NCBI GenBank assembly: GCA_000697055.1
Contig: JNDT01001989.1
Coordinates: forward strand, 1-64,000
Direction: 5' to 3'
Length of the DNA: 64,000 nucleotides
Origin: Saksenaea vasiformis B4078
Lineage: Eukaryota > Mucoromycota > Mucoromycetes > Mucorales > Saksenaeaceae
The position numbers and the translations under genes were made by a program. Numbering within the stretch: the first letter of the stretch is position 1; the number at the start of each line of letters is the position of its first letter. Below, in pieces: positions 1 to 13,453 of this stretch. The notes under the pieces are model-generated. The model was not told the origin of the DNA and made no database searches. It saw only the letters and a list, made by a program, of their open reading frames with translations.

Positions 1-228
1 AAGGTCGTCCGCTTCTGCATCCATACTGGATAGCTGCTCATCATCCTCGGAGCGAGAGCTATAGTAGTAATCATAGTCAACATCGTCACTGCACATAGCT
101 TCCGCGCCACCGCCATTGACAAGTTGACCTGCTGCGCGTAACTTTCTGCGAAGCAGCTTCTTGACATGCTTTCCATACTTTTTGTTGGAGATCTTGTGAT
201 GTGGATTGCAATAGGTACAAATACGCAT
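1..228 (-). CDS. 5' part of an unidentified gene running off the left edge
   Basis: Read on the minus strand, an ATG at 228-226 opens 76 codons without a stop to the window edge. The start reads MRICTYCNPHHKISNKKYGKH, a CxxC followed by a His/Lys-rich stretch. It continues with a basic segment (KKLLRRKLRA) and then an acidic, Ser/Tyr-rich stretch. A short Cys/His motif at the extreme N-terminus followed by an acidic spacer is seen in large DNA-transposon proteins of mucoralean fungi, but nothing visible here proves that. The codons look coding rather than random. It is probably the first exon, or part of one, of a gene whose body lies outside the window. Function unknown. Confidence 0.4.
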   Translation of the reverse strand, partial: MRICTYCNPHHKISNKKYGKHVKKLLRRKLRAAGQLVNGGGAEAMCSDDVDYDYYYSSRSEDDEQLSSMDAEADDL

Positions 229-453
229 AATATAGACACAACTAAAAGGAAACAAACTGTATATTACCGCTATCGTACTGTTATGTACCTATGAACAATG
301 ACAGCTGCGGTTTCAGAGTATACATAGACTTACTGCAAATGGCAGGTAATTATACCATGCTAATTTCCGGGATCTCGGTCCTCTAATCTCTTGGTATTAA
401 ATTTTTTTAGTGTGGTGTAGACCTTTTCTTGTCTTTTCCCTTTAATAGTTATT

Positions 454-1421
454 ATGTCAAATACTCTTGAATACAAACGTATCATGTCAAAGGTACCCGA
501 AATAGAGCAACAGCTCAAGGAGCAGCGTGCCGAAGCACTGCAGCAGCAAAAGGACCAGCATGAAGAAAGGCTGCAACAACAGAAGGACCAGCACGCTGAA
601 GTCATTGGCCTTCTCCGGGATCTCGATGCCCGCGTCAGCGCGTTGGAACCGCAACTCCTTAGGGATGTGCCCGAAACTGAAGAATCACCTAGGAGTATGC
701 CCACAGTGATGATCCCCCGCCCTACAATCATCTCCAAGACTGGAAAGCGTGTGCGAGTGGATGTCACGAAAAAGCACATTCTGGACCTTGTGCTGGCCAG
801 ATATCCCGCTATCGAAGGAGATGAAGACAACCTCGAAGCCACGGAGGCCATGGTGGACAGCCTTTCTCTTCAAACTGTCAAGAATCTCGATGATCGCCTC
901 AAGGGTGGAGACAGCGTGGTGAAGAAGCTACGCTGGGCGGCGGAGGTGCCTCTGCAAGAGAAGGAGCGGGCCATCGCGACATTGGAAAAGGTTGCCGCGG
1001 ACCATGGCATTTTGCTGGGATCTTGCTGTGATCACTGGGCAGCTGATTACTTGCTTCGCAAGAAGTGGGGAGCACTTGCATCGCAAAGGTCGCAGAAGCG
1101 TCCTCAAAGCAGTGCTCCAGTGTCAACAGCCCCCGCCGTCCCAGCTGTTAATGACAACGGAGCAGACGGGTGAGCCAATAGCTGCAACATTATGTATTGC
1201 GTGTATAGTATATTTGTCTCACACGTCGTGATGTAGGCACAACGTGGATACTGACGTGACAGCAGCGTCTTCTACACCTTCGAGGTATTAAGTCGAATTA
1301 TTTTTCTGCACTAACTAACCGACATCGAAATAGACGAAACCGGCAGCAGGATCTACCATCTTTGCCTGGTACAGTTTTACGTAACAAAAAGAAGCAGAGA
1401 CGCCTCAACAACGGGGCATGA
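454..1421 (+). CDS. Hypothetical coiled-coil protein, three exons, 283 aa
   Basis: Not recognised as a named family. The first ATG after an in-frame-free pyrimidine-rich leader is at 454; a second Met lies ten codons on. My model joins 454-1169, 1237-1284 and 1334-1421 (716+48+88 nt = 284 codons with stop). Both introns are GT-AG and the frame is kept across them. Residues 15-70 form a Gln/Glu/Lys-rich coiled coil containing two near-identical QQQKDQHxE units. The middle (about 85-215) is a compact charged domain with LDLVLARYP and KWGALASQRSQKRP. The tail supplied by exons 2-3 is very basic (RNKKKQRRLNNGA), like a nuclear localisation or nucleic-acid-binding tail. Taking only the first open frame to 1173 would lose this tail. 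A nuclear or transposon-associated role is possible but unproven. Confidence 0.65.
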
Positions 1422-1929
1422 AGGTAAGTTTCAGTTATGAGCTACTATATGACTATTGACTTACTTTACAGCTACCATCTGTGCTTCCATTATTTATTTA
1501 TTCATTTAACTTGATCTGAATAAAATCTCTTCTACTTCATCACAATTCGATGCATTTTTCTGCTATATTTTGGCATAAGCTGATACATCTCGACATATCG
1601 AAGTACAATTCGACGCTTTCCATCATAATTCAGCACAACTGTTCTGGAATATTTTGACACAATTTGTTGCATATTTAGACACATTTACGCACAACCTGGA
1701 ATCTTCCGTCGCAATTTCGTGGTTTATTTTACCTGCACAATTAGGCAGATCGGGCAATTTTCTGCCTATTTATGCAGGTAATAATGTGCCGGATTGTGAT
1801 AGAAGGTATCAGATTGTGTTGGTCTTTTTCCCGTAGTGTCTCAGTTGTGGTGGCGTTTTTTGCCCATCACTTAAGTAAGTAAAATATATATTGTCGCGCT
1901 CAGCATCACTCACCTTGTACAATAGATCG
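1422..1929. other. AT-rich non-coding stretch with degenerate short repeats
   Basis: No gene seen. From about 1545 to 1725 variants of a short motif resembling CACAATTCGA / GACACAATTTG recur every 15-30 bases, as in an old, decayed AT-rich tandem array. The ORF at 1654-1836 follows this low-complexity pattern and is not supported as coding. Confidence 0.4.
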
Positions 1930-2307
1930 CTGGACGTTGTATCGCTTCAATTTCTCTGCAGTGCAATCAACACTGGCCGTAATGCCAGGATAATCTCCCC
2001 AACGTCGCTCCCACCCGGCCAGGGTGCGAGGCTGACACCCGTCCAGTACGGGATTACCCTCGGGGTTAAATAAACTGACATCAAAGCATCGTCCATTTAT
2101 TTTATTAACCGTGAACAATCTTTTATGCTGCTCCAATAAATTGTGCGTCCACTGAGTGTCAAGTTGATGTAAGTAAGCGTATGATTTTGTTGTCAATTCA
2201 TTAACTAAAGACCGCACATTTTATTTCTCTCTCAGCGCAAAATTGGCTCTTCAAGGACGCATAATTTGTTTAGAGTAGTGTAAAAAATTGTTCGATAAAC
2301 AGTAACC
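1930..2307 (+). repeat. Dispersed repeat R1, copy B (MITE-like core 2093-2307 plus shared flank)
   Basis: The core begins with a CCATTTA... block and ends ...AAACAGTAACC. Its two ends are imperfect inverted repeats sharing GAACAA-TTTTATGCT-CT-AATAAA-T-GCGTCCA. The same order of blocks occurs at 43320-43530 (same orientation) and at 39231-39438 (opposite orientation). About 160 bp to the left (from ACGTTGTATCGCTTCAA to ACATCAAAGCATCGTCC) also matches the left flank of the 43.3 kb copy, so the mobile unit may be longer than the core. The minus-strand ORF at 1906-2217 lies wholly in this repeat and is probably not a host gene. Confidence 0.75.
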
Positions 2308-3008
2308 GGGCAGCATTTTCCAAATGTCCTTAAAAATGCATTACAGGCCATTTAATTTCGTTCGTACACGTCACAGGTTTCTTGGCAGACAAAGTGCTAC
2401 AAGTCTTCATTATAATGACCGTCTTCAATCTAGTGAATACTCTTTCTGAATAACGCTTGACTGAGGTGAAGGCACAATGTCGCATTGTATTAATCATTGT
2501 ACGGAAAAAAGAAGTAGATTTAATGCATACGATCAATACCGTAGGCCTCAAGGGAAGATGGGATGGCCACAAAGCAACTTCATTCCAAGCGAGATCACTT
2601 TGCAATTGCTACAAATATGTCGGACCTCTAGTAAGTAGTGTTTGTTTGAGCACCTAATAGATACTCCTTTGTTGTTCCTTACACCCAAAAATAAACCCGA
2701 TCCATCCTAGTTAACCCAGACTCCGCGTATGTGATGGACACGTGGTTGCCAAGAAAGCGAAGTTGAGGCATTCCACTGCTTTTTAAATCTCTGGCTGGAG
2801 TAAAAAAAAGAAGGACGGTTTAAGTGGATAAAAGTCTCCTGTGGCGTAGCTTGAGTTTATCCGCCACTCCGGGCGCCAAGTATTTCTAAACTAGGCGAAT
2901 AAATTAGGTTTTGCGTAATGCATAACCTAAAACGGATAAAATCTTTATATATATATAAGTATCCATCCCTCTACAGCCATGGTTTTTCCTGCCTTCTCTA
3001 ATACAGAA
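2308..3008. other. Intergenic, no gene recognised
   Basis: Only short overlapping ORFs with no recognisable content. The last 60 bases before the CYSTM start hold a run of TA dinucleotides and a CT-rich stretch ending in AATACAG, which could be a leader or the 3' end of a 5'UTR intron. Confidence 0.4.
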
Positions 3009-3296
3009 ATGAATCAACAACCAGCTTACGGCCCTCCTCCACCCCAACCAGCATATTACGGTCAACAAGGAGGTAAGTAGGAAAATGATCATCCCAACAA
3101 AGTTACTGACCACATTGGCGCAGGCTATTATCAACCACAACCACCACCAAATACTGTCTATATGCAGCAGCCACCACCGCAACGGCAAAGTCAGGCTGGT
3201 TGTATGGGATGTCTCTTAGGTTGTCTTGCATGTTGTGCCTTGGAAGAACTCTGTTGCTGTTGTGCCGAAGACGCCTGCGAAGCCATCTGCTGCTGA
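3009..3296 (+). CDS. CYSTM (cysteine-rich transmembrane module) protein, 78 aa
   Basis: Two exons, 3009-3072 and 3124-3296 (64+173 nt = 79 codons with stop), joined by a 51-nt GT-AG intron that splits a Gly codon. The N-terminal 50 residues are Pro/Gln/Tyr-rich (AYGPPPPQPAYYGQQGGYY). The C-terminus is the CYSTM module: CMGCLLGCLACCALEELCCC, then CAEDACEAICC. Members are tail-anchored, palmitoylated plasma-membrane proteins of fungi and plants linked to stress tolerance; yeast has several small ones of this layout. The gene is too small for a simple ORF scan and is found only by splicing. I chose the ATG at 3009; an ATG at 2979 lies upstream of a possible acceptor. Confidence 0.85.
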
Positions 3297-4200
3297 TTTC
3301 CCTAAAAAATACCCCTTCGTGCCTTGTTGTCTGCCCTTTATTACATACACATCTTTCACATTACTATTACAAATAAATATAAACATGCTATTTTTGAAGA
3401 AAAGAAACTACTCCGAACGACCTCACCACGGTGTAACGCTCAACCAAGGGTCGGCCAAAAGTTTAGTGACAAGTTTTGTACGTGGTGTCATTGAGAAAAA
3501 ATGGTTGAAATTGTTGAGGTCAAAAGATTGGCTATAGGGATTTGCAATTCGCAGATGCCTATTATCGCTTGCTTTCGACGCATGCACCGTGATGTATTGC
3601 AAAAGGATAGTAGACTGTCAGGTGATGTAAAGATGGATCACGCTGCAACCGCATACATTCCCATCTAGCCGAGTCTATCTGTTTGTACAGAACATAGTCT
3701 GTTTGTGATGTGTACCGCGACCAACAATCTATTTCCTGCTGTGCTGTTCCGTCCATAACTAGAAAACCTTAAAAGTTAGAGAACTGGTTACTAAACACAC
3801 GTCAACAAATAATCCATCTGTATGAGTTTTCGCTTACAAGGAAGATGGACGAGTATTTACCATGTTAAACCGGCTGAACCAGCTACGCAGCTTACATGGA
3901 CGGGAAAATGAAACGGGGTTGACTAGTCTATCTGTATCACTGGAACACGCGTGCTGATTTTATCTGTAAGTTACATGAGCAGAGAGACTGGAATCCGCAC
4001 GGTCCACAACACACAAATCGTGCCCTTATCCTTGATACTACCTTGGCTTCTTTATTGTCACAAACTATCTATTGCCGTACAAAGGAGCAATTTATGAACG
4101 CTGCAGGCCACTACTGTATCCACATGGTGCAATTTTTTAGCGCAGATAAATATAGTGTATTTTGGTCCCGTCACGGCTGCCTGCAGATCATTTCCGAACA
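3297..4200. other. Intergenic, no gene recognised
   Basis: Contains only short ORFs on both strands with no family resemblance and no consistent codon pattern. No repeat copy was noticed here. Confidence 0.4.
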
Positions 4201-4506
4201 TTAGCTAAGACCGAAAAAGGCTTGTTCGCTGTCAAGACGCGATGGAAGTATTGACCAGCCCGTTCCGCACATTCTTTCGCTCCATAATACAAATGTCATG
4301 GATGATCCATGTGGCGGCAGTCTTTCGCTTTTCTTTGTGATGCAGAGCATTCAAGGAATGTCCCTTTATGACTGGATGGCTGATAGAGTCAACCGCTGTT
4401 CAACAGTCAATAGAGCTGCCTCGCTAGACAGACGCAAATAAGAGCGCATCCTATTTACAACCTCCGGGCACGAGGTACTAGAAAGCTCCACGATGGGTCC
4501 ATGATC
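4201..4506. repeat. Direct repeat D1, copy 1
   Basis: Matches 4775-5090 in the same orientation. The first 85 or so bases match only partly (shared ACCGAAAAAGG, CTGTCAAGACGCGA). Positions 4289-4503 (215 bp) are identical to 4873-5087. On the minus strand both copies carry the same short coding-like segment (HGPIVELSSTSCPEV...) closed by the same stop. Confidence 0.85.
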
Positions 4507-4546
4507 ATTTGCCGGTAATCAGCTTCAAAATGTCATCACTATATCA

Positions 4547-4726
4547 ATGCTATCCACAAGTATATCCAACAACAATGAAGCAGACGTTTGCTACAAATTC
4601 GAAGCAGAGATGCAGTACCATTCTTCGGAAGAAATGGAAAAAAGCGGCATGTCCAAGTCACTAAAAGAAAAAAAGCGAGAAGTTAAGGACGTATACCAAG
4701 CTTCAGTACTATCTACATCAACTTGA
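4547..4726 (+). pseudogene. Small coding-like remnant between the D1 copies
   Basis: An ATG at 4547 opens 59 codons to TGA at 4724. The product is hydrophilic and well mixed (EADVCYKFEAEMQYHSSEEM, then a Lys/Glu-rich stretch), more like real protein than the surrounding frames. The last codons run into a fragment of repeat R1: TCTACATCAACTTGACC at about 4709-4727 matches the inside of the 39.2 kb copy. This suggests a gene fragment truncated by repeat insertion. Family unknown. Confidence 0.3.
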
Positions 4727-4774
4727 CCTTAAATAGAGAATACTTGCGGGAAGCACTGTATAGTGATGACCCAA

Positions 4775-5090
4775 TTAACTAAAACCGAAAAAGGACTTGT
4801 CCGCTGTCAAGACGCGACGAGGTTACCATAGGAACTGGCCAGTCCCCGTCGCACACCCTCTTGCTCCATTGTACAAATGTCATGGATGATCCATGTGGCG
4901 GCAGTCTTTCGCTTTTCTTTGTGATGCAGAGCATTCAAGGAATGTCCCTTTATGACTGGATGGCTGATAGAGTCAACCGCTGTTCAACAGTCAATAGAGC
5001 TGCCTCGCTAGACAGACGCAAATAAGAGCGCATCCTATTTACAACCTCCGGGCACGAGGTACTAGAAAGCTCCACGATGGGTCCATGGTC
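4775..5090. repeat. Direct repeat D1, copy 2
   Basis: Second copy of the 4201-4506 segment, offset by 584 bp in the identical core (4873-5087). The minus-strand frame from an ATG at 5288 (112 codons) enters this copy and stops at 4950. The copy-1 equivalent of that ORF lacks the upstream half. The ORF may be a decayed gene, but both copies share the stop and the frame after it looks coding in a shifted register. Confidence 0.85.
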
Positions 5091-5381
5091 AATTACAGTT
5101 AGGATGTAGAAGGAAGGTGGAAAATGTTTTGTCGGATCTTCAATTTCAGGATATGCAGACCTTGTAGACCATGACGAAACCTCTCTGTGTCGTACCCTTC
5201 CTATTGGTGAAGTTATTTTTTGACTAGATGGTGTTCGGTTCATGTTCTTTTGTAGATATATACGGTGTTTTCTGAGCAGGCAGGACATCGTAAGTATGCA
5301 AGACTTGTCACTGGATAACTCCGCATTGACACAACTGTTGGCTTGTGCGACTCAGACACACTAGGCCCGTCCGTTTTTAGC

Positions 5382-7651
5382 ATGACCACTTACTTCGACT
5401 ACGTAGAACCTCACAAGTGGGACGTTCCTGCTCTGGTCGATTCCTACATACTGAAATATGGATTTCTCGAATTGGACCATCTTTTATTGAAAATCAATGT
5501 GGATTTGAGAGAAGTTATCGACGATGCTAAGAATGCAAAAGACGAAAGCAAGCGGAGAAAAGCACAATGCTTCATCGACAAATGGAGGGTAGTGTTCAAA
5601 AGACCTGTAGAGGGTGTCTCAAAAGTATGCTTGTTCATTGTGGATTATAGTCTTTCAAAAAACAAGTCCAAGATGCATGGATAAAAGCACAAACAAATCG
5701 TTCAGGACAATCATCACTAAATCCTCCAACCACCATACACAATGATAGAAGTACCATCGGTAGTCAGGTTATCCATAACATCGGTCCCACAACAGTGAGC
5801 TTGAGTGGTGTTTCCGCCAGCGACGCCAGCGATGACAACCATTCCACCTCAAGTCCTACCGACCAGGTAAACCCTTATAGATTTGAACACTGTCTGTATG
5901 GGTCTGGGAAAATTAACTCCTGTCTTGTCCCTATGTAGTTTCTAGTAATGGCAACTGCATCTCCGTAAGTACTTTATACGTTATAGAACGTTTTACTGAT
6001 GTGTGACATTCTATATTTGATCAATTTGTGCAGATCTGCTACCGCTGGAGACACTAAACTGACCCACCATGGAAGAAAACGGCAGCTTGGTGGAGATGGT
6101 AAGTGACAACTGTCCTACCAGAGTGATAATAATGATCATTCTAGAGCCAAGTGCCTACAAAAAGACCCGCAGTATAGAAGGTGATAGTCCAGAAAGTGTG
6201 AGTAGATTAAGTGTACCACATATGTGATCACGCTGACTTCTTCTTGTACAGGAGGAACAGGTGGAAGACACGGCAGCCCCGTCTATCATTAGAACCTTGA
6301 CAGATTTCATGAATACTACAGATTTTAATGGCTTGCATCGTTACCGGTATGAGCCGCAAGTCAGGTTTTAGAGTCCAATTATATTCTTTTCTTTTTTAGA
6401 TTGGAGAGCCATGGTATATTTCAGATCGGAAAGAATCTCCAGAGACAAACCGATGTACCTGATGCACTTTATGACACTATCTCGCTGGAAGTTTGTCCAC
6501 CTGTATTCCCAATCTCCCAATTTAAGGATTATATAAGATCAACGTTATTCAACAATGACTATGTGAGTAGTTTATCATGAGTGTGTGCGCAATCAAATGT
6601 CTAATATGAACTAGGGAACACCTGGTTTGGCTTCCGAGATTTTTTCTAAGTCTCTTGTGGATGGACGTGACGTAAAGCTCATTGCTTTTATCATGCGTGC
6701 CGTTTTCATCTTGTAAGTAACGATTTTAAAGAAACAGATGTCAGCTAAACTTCTTACCTTTTCCTGCAGTTCCGAAAACATCCATTGCCGTCTGCAGCGA
6801 CCAAGATTGAGCAATTCGGAGGTTTCATATTGTCACTATGCATTGTGGCCCTTGATTGATTTAGCAACCAGTGCTGTGGATGGCGTTGTCTGCGATTTCA
6901 AAATTGGCGAAACTCCTCTCCAAGCAATGACCTCTTTGCCAAATTCCCCAGGATATAATGCTGATGGCACTGCCTTCTTAGAACAGACTGGACTGGAAAT
7001 TCTGCTCTTGGAAGCTTCTGGCCCTTTTGGCACCATGGATCGACGGCGCCATTCATATGATCATATCAAAGGCGCGTATGGCTGCTATGCCATGATCAAT
7101 GCAATACTTACTAAATATCCGTATGCCGATCAGCATCTCATGGATGAAATACGTGTGCTATTCCTCCACTCTAGTGCGAAAGGTAAATGATTATTACTCT
7201 TTTTGTTATTATTACTAATTCATAATCTTGTTCTGCTGTTAGACAACCATGTCAGACTATGGGTAATGAAAAGTTCCTTAAATGGCGCCATGATAACCTT
7301 TGAACGAATGGCCAAGACAACAATCACGCTCTGCAGCAGCGACCGCCGGGAAACTATAGAGTCGATCGAATTTTTCTGGTTAGTCAAGGTAAGACATACC
7401 GTCAGCGGTATAAATAGAAATGACTAATGAGTCATCGCATTCAGGGGATGTTAGATCGATGCGTTAAGGCTATCAATAGCCTAAAGACTTCGAATGACAA
7501 CAATATTTTGTCTTTGCAAGAGTGTACTGAGCCAAAGCCATTGCTACCAACCTTGCTTCAGCCAAAGCCGATCAAACCTGTCAAAGGTCAAGAATGCAAT
7601 GGAATAGCTAACCTTGACCCTGTGACAATTCTTTCCGAGTGTTCCGAATAA
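5382..7651 (+). CDS. Orphan multi-exon gene, possible PD-(D/E)XK-like fold
   Basis: About nine short introns, all GT-AG. Supported exons include 5382-5624, 5651-5866, 5939-5964, 6034-6098, a 53-nt exon ending at 6197, and further exons up to the stop at 7649-7651. The product begins MTTYFDYVEPHKWDVP, which is the first ATG; the frame upstream lacks one. The N-terminal third is a charged helical domain, then a Ser/Thr-rich linker with RKRQLGGDEPS and KKTRS. The C-terminal half is a globular domain with AVDGVVCDFKIGETPL, LEILLLEASGPFG and YDHIKGAYGCYAMINAIL. The order D...ExS...K in that domain resembles the nuclease-like PD-(D/E)XK fold of many lineage-specific fungal families, but the catalytic set is incomplete and this is a guess. 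No named function. Good splice sites and an even reading frame argue for a live gene. Confidence 0.65.
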
Positions 7652-8656
7652 ACGAAATAACTGATGCCTGAGCACAGTGAACTTTCGTGAATATTCGTAG
7701 CATATAATTTATCGAGTGCATCACACTGCCAAGTTTTGTTCAGTCTCAGTCTCAAAGAACAGGACGAAATCTTTTATGAGTATAAAACAAAGGAATGCCA
7801 AAGCACAGTTAAAAAGATAATATACAGCTTCCAAGTCGCTTTTCTTCGATGGATCTATTGCATCTTCTAATTTTCTTCGTTGAGCTTGCCTAGGAAAACG
7901 CTCTTGACTACTTTCTACGCTTCAAACCAGCGCACCATTCCCAGGATTGCATGACGGCAAGCTATAGAAGAGTTTTAGGACCATGGGTGTTACATATGGC
8001 TCAGACTACTTTACATCTATCCTGTGTTACTACAACGACACTCGACGTTAACATCTGGGATAGAGCATTTATTATATTCCATTGTACGGCATACAGTCAT
8101 GGACATAGGAAAATTGCGTTTTTACAGAATTTACCACTGTAATACGCTGTTGTGCCTTCAGATATACTGCAAACCACAATGAGTGCCACACCTAAAAACA
8201 AGGCGCAAGTCTTAAGGTGGGGTGCACAGTGGATGCAGCTTGTGTAACTTGTGGCTCTTCAGAGTTCCGACCTGGCTTTATTATGGCTGCTCAAAGATCT
8301 ATAAAATCGTAGATTCTACTCTTATCCGGGCCATCATTAGAACCTTAACCTATGTCATGTTTGTGGGAATTGCGGTGCGCCGGTGAGGTGCGCGTAATAA
8401 GTCCAGATAACTAGGGACAGGGCGCGCAGCCGAATCCGGACTCCATAGGCTTTGCTATTTTTTTTGATGACGTGTAGATAAGACGCAGTACACAACATTT
8501 GTGTGTTTGTCAAACGTTCATCTTCCGCAGTATAGCCAAAAAAGCAACCGGTGACGAAATCTAAGGCTTTTCTTACCTTAATCCTCGTCATCAAAATTCT
8601 ATACCAGTGTTCATCAGTTTTGTAAGGGAAGACAAATTTCGACAAAAGATACCAGT
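7652..8656. other. Intergenic before cullin-1, no gene recognised
   Basis: The ORFs at 7951-8142 (+) and 8355-8687 (-) have no family resemblance; the latter overlaps the cullin start on the opposite strand. The last 100 bases before 8657 probably hold the cullin promoter and leader, but I see no clear TATA element. Confidence 0.4.
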
Positions 8657-11851
<3,195 letters not shown>

Positions 11852-12239
11852 AACACTTTTTTATTTTCTTTTCCTCTCATCTCCCAGTTGTCAATTCTCA
11901 ATGCTTTATATAAAACAAGACAAAAGAACCAACGAGAAAAGCTCTAATTGGGTTAAAAATATCAAACCCTGTCGCGTCTTTTGACGTTTGTTTTGGAGCG
12001 GAAATCCTATTCACCAAGTACTACTGAAATGCTACTGAAATATCGCTACTGCTAATTCATTGAGAACATAGTACAAGCCATCAGTTTTGATTTATTCCGT
12101 GCACCGTAAGTCGCAACATCTGAGCATCGACATCGCGGTTTAAAAATGTCGGTAGTACTCTAGTTCGTTTTCGAACAACCTGGGCGCTTTAAATAGTGTG
12201 TTGTATGTGTTTTCTTGGCATTTGATGTTGGGCCTCTCC
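11852..12239. other. Intergenic, cullin-1 3' side
   Basis: AT-rich, with TTTATTTT near the cullin stop that could serve 3'-end formation. Nothing else recognised. Confidence 0.4.
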
Positions 12240-13075
12240 AAATGTGACTAAGGATGTTTTTAGCTGTGAGTTATCCCCCAAATCAATATCGCTCTCAGTC
12301 ATTGCTACAGTCGCAGTCTGGCAAAAATGGCAACCTGTATGCGCCCGCAAGGCTTGGCGAGATCCATCCCCTATACAAGCAACTCAGTTTCCTGCAGCCC
12401 GAGACTTCTCTCATTTCTACATCCTCACATTCCAAAATGAACAATCAATTTACTTCACGATGGACAGGGTCATGATGTTGACTAGCGTGGCTGGCCTTAA
12501 CCTGTAGAATATGTCGATGATGAAGAGACATTACGCATTCGTTTTCACATGGAATATTTGCGCAATTATCTCGTCAGCGTTACTCTGAGTCTATCGCCGC
12601 ACAGATAATCCAAGAGTGTCTCTATGATCTGCACAGGCTAAGATAAAGCAATATATGTCAAGCTGATATGAGTCCGTCAGCGCCGAGATGGGCGCTACGA
12701 TACGAAAAGGGGTCTGACAGCTTATTTAAGAAGTGTAAACCCTTGGACGTCTGTGTGTTCTCAATGCTCGGTACGAGAAGTATCTTAAGAGTGCATTGAG
12801 GAAAAATTGCCAATTATCTCAGTGAAGCATGTAAACGTCGAAAAACAAAATGACTCTTCTGCAGTTGTCCCTATGCCAAAAACAACAGCAAAAACAATCG
12901 ATCTGCATAGCAACAAACCCATGGTTACGCTTGCTCCCCAAGGTATGCAGCTGGCGGACTGAATGGTATACACTTCGTCATCAACGAAGGCAATCCATGA
13001 GCTCAGGGCAGCCATTTTGTTTAACTATATAGCGACCTCTCTCTTGATAGAAGGGTGTAGGTTGCTCATCTTCGA
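12240..13075 (+). pseudogene. Decayed coding region of unknown family
   Basis: Coding-like stretches follow each other in different frames: YVDDEETLRIRFHMEYLRNY at about 12510-12570, then QRYSESIAAQIIQECLYDLH one base out of frame at about 12575-12640, then a long frame at 12798-13075 interrupted once by TGA. That last frame reads KLPIISVKHVNVEKQNDSS ... KPMVTLAPQGMQLAD, stop, then MVYTSSSTKAIHELRAAILF. Composition fits a real protein broken by a frameshift and nonsense codons rather than introns, because no suitable splice sites bridge the breaks. I do not recognise the parent gene. An unannotated intron or sequencing error could mimic some of this. Confidence 0.45.
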
Positions 13076-13453
13076 ATAAAGCAATATGTATGGAGAATGG
13101 AGAAATACAGGATCGAAACCTTCTTCTGTGAATACGACATCTGACTTGTGATTGCGCGTAAAGGTTTCTGGGCAAACGCGACTTCCTATTTTTGATAGCC
13201 TGCGACTCCCAGAACTAGCGGGGTGCGACTCTGGAAAAGAATGTATTTAATCCATTTAGAGTATCGTGTTGTGTCTGTCGCACAAAGGCACAGCAGCGAG
13301 CAACGCAATCTCTACTGGTGTTACCATCGTAAATTGAGGTCCTCCTTCAATTTTTTATTTCTGCCAATTTGACCCGTCTTCTCTTTTTTTTCCCTCTTTT
13401 TCCCTAACGCTATGATCTATTAGAGTACCTGTTTTTTCTCTATCATTTCTTCC

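Noticed and set aside
1906..2217. 103-codon minus-strand ORF
   Set aside because: Lies entirely inside repeat R1 copy B and its flank; the same frame is broken in copies A and D.
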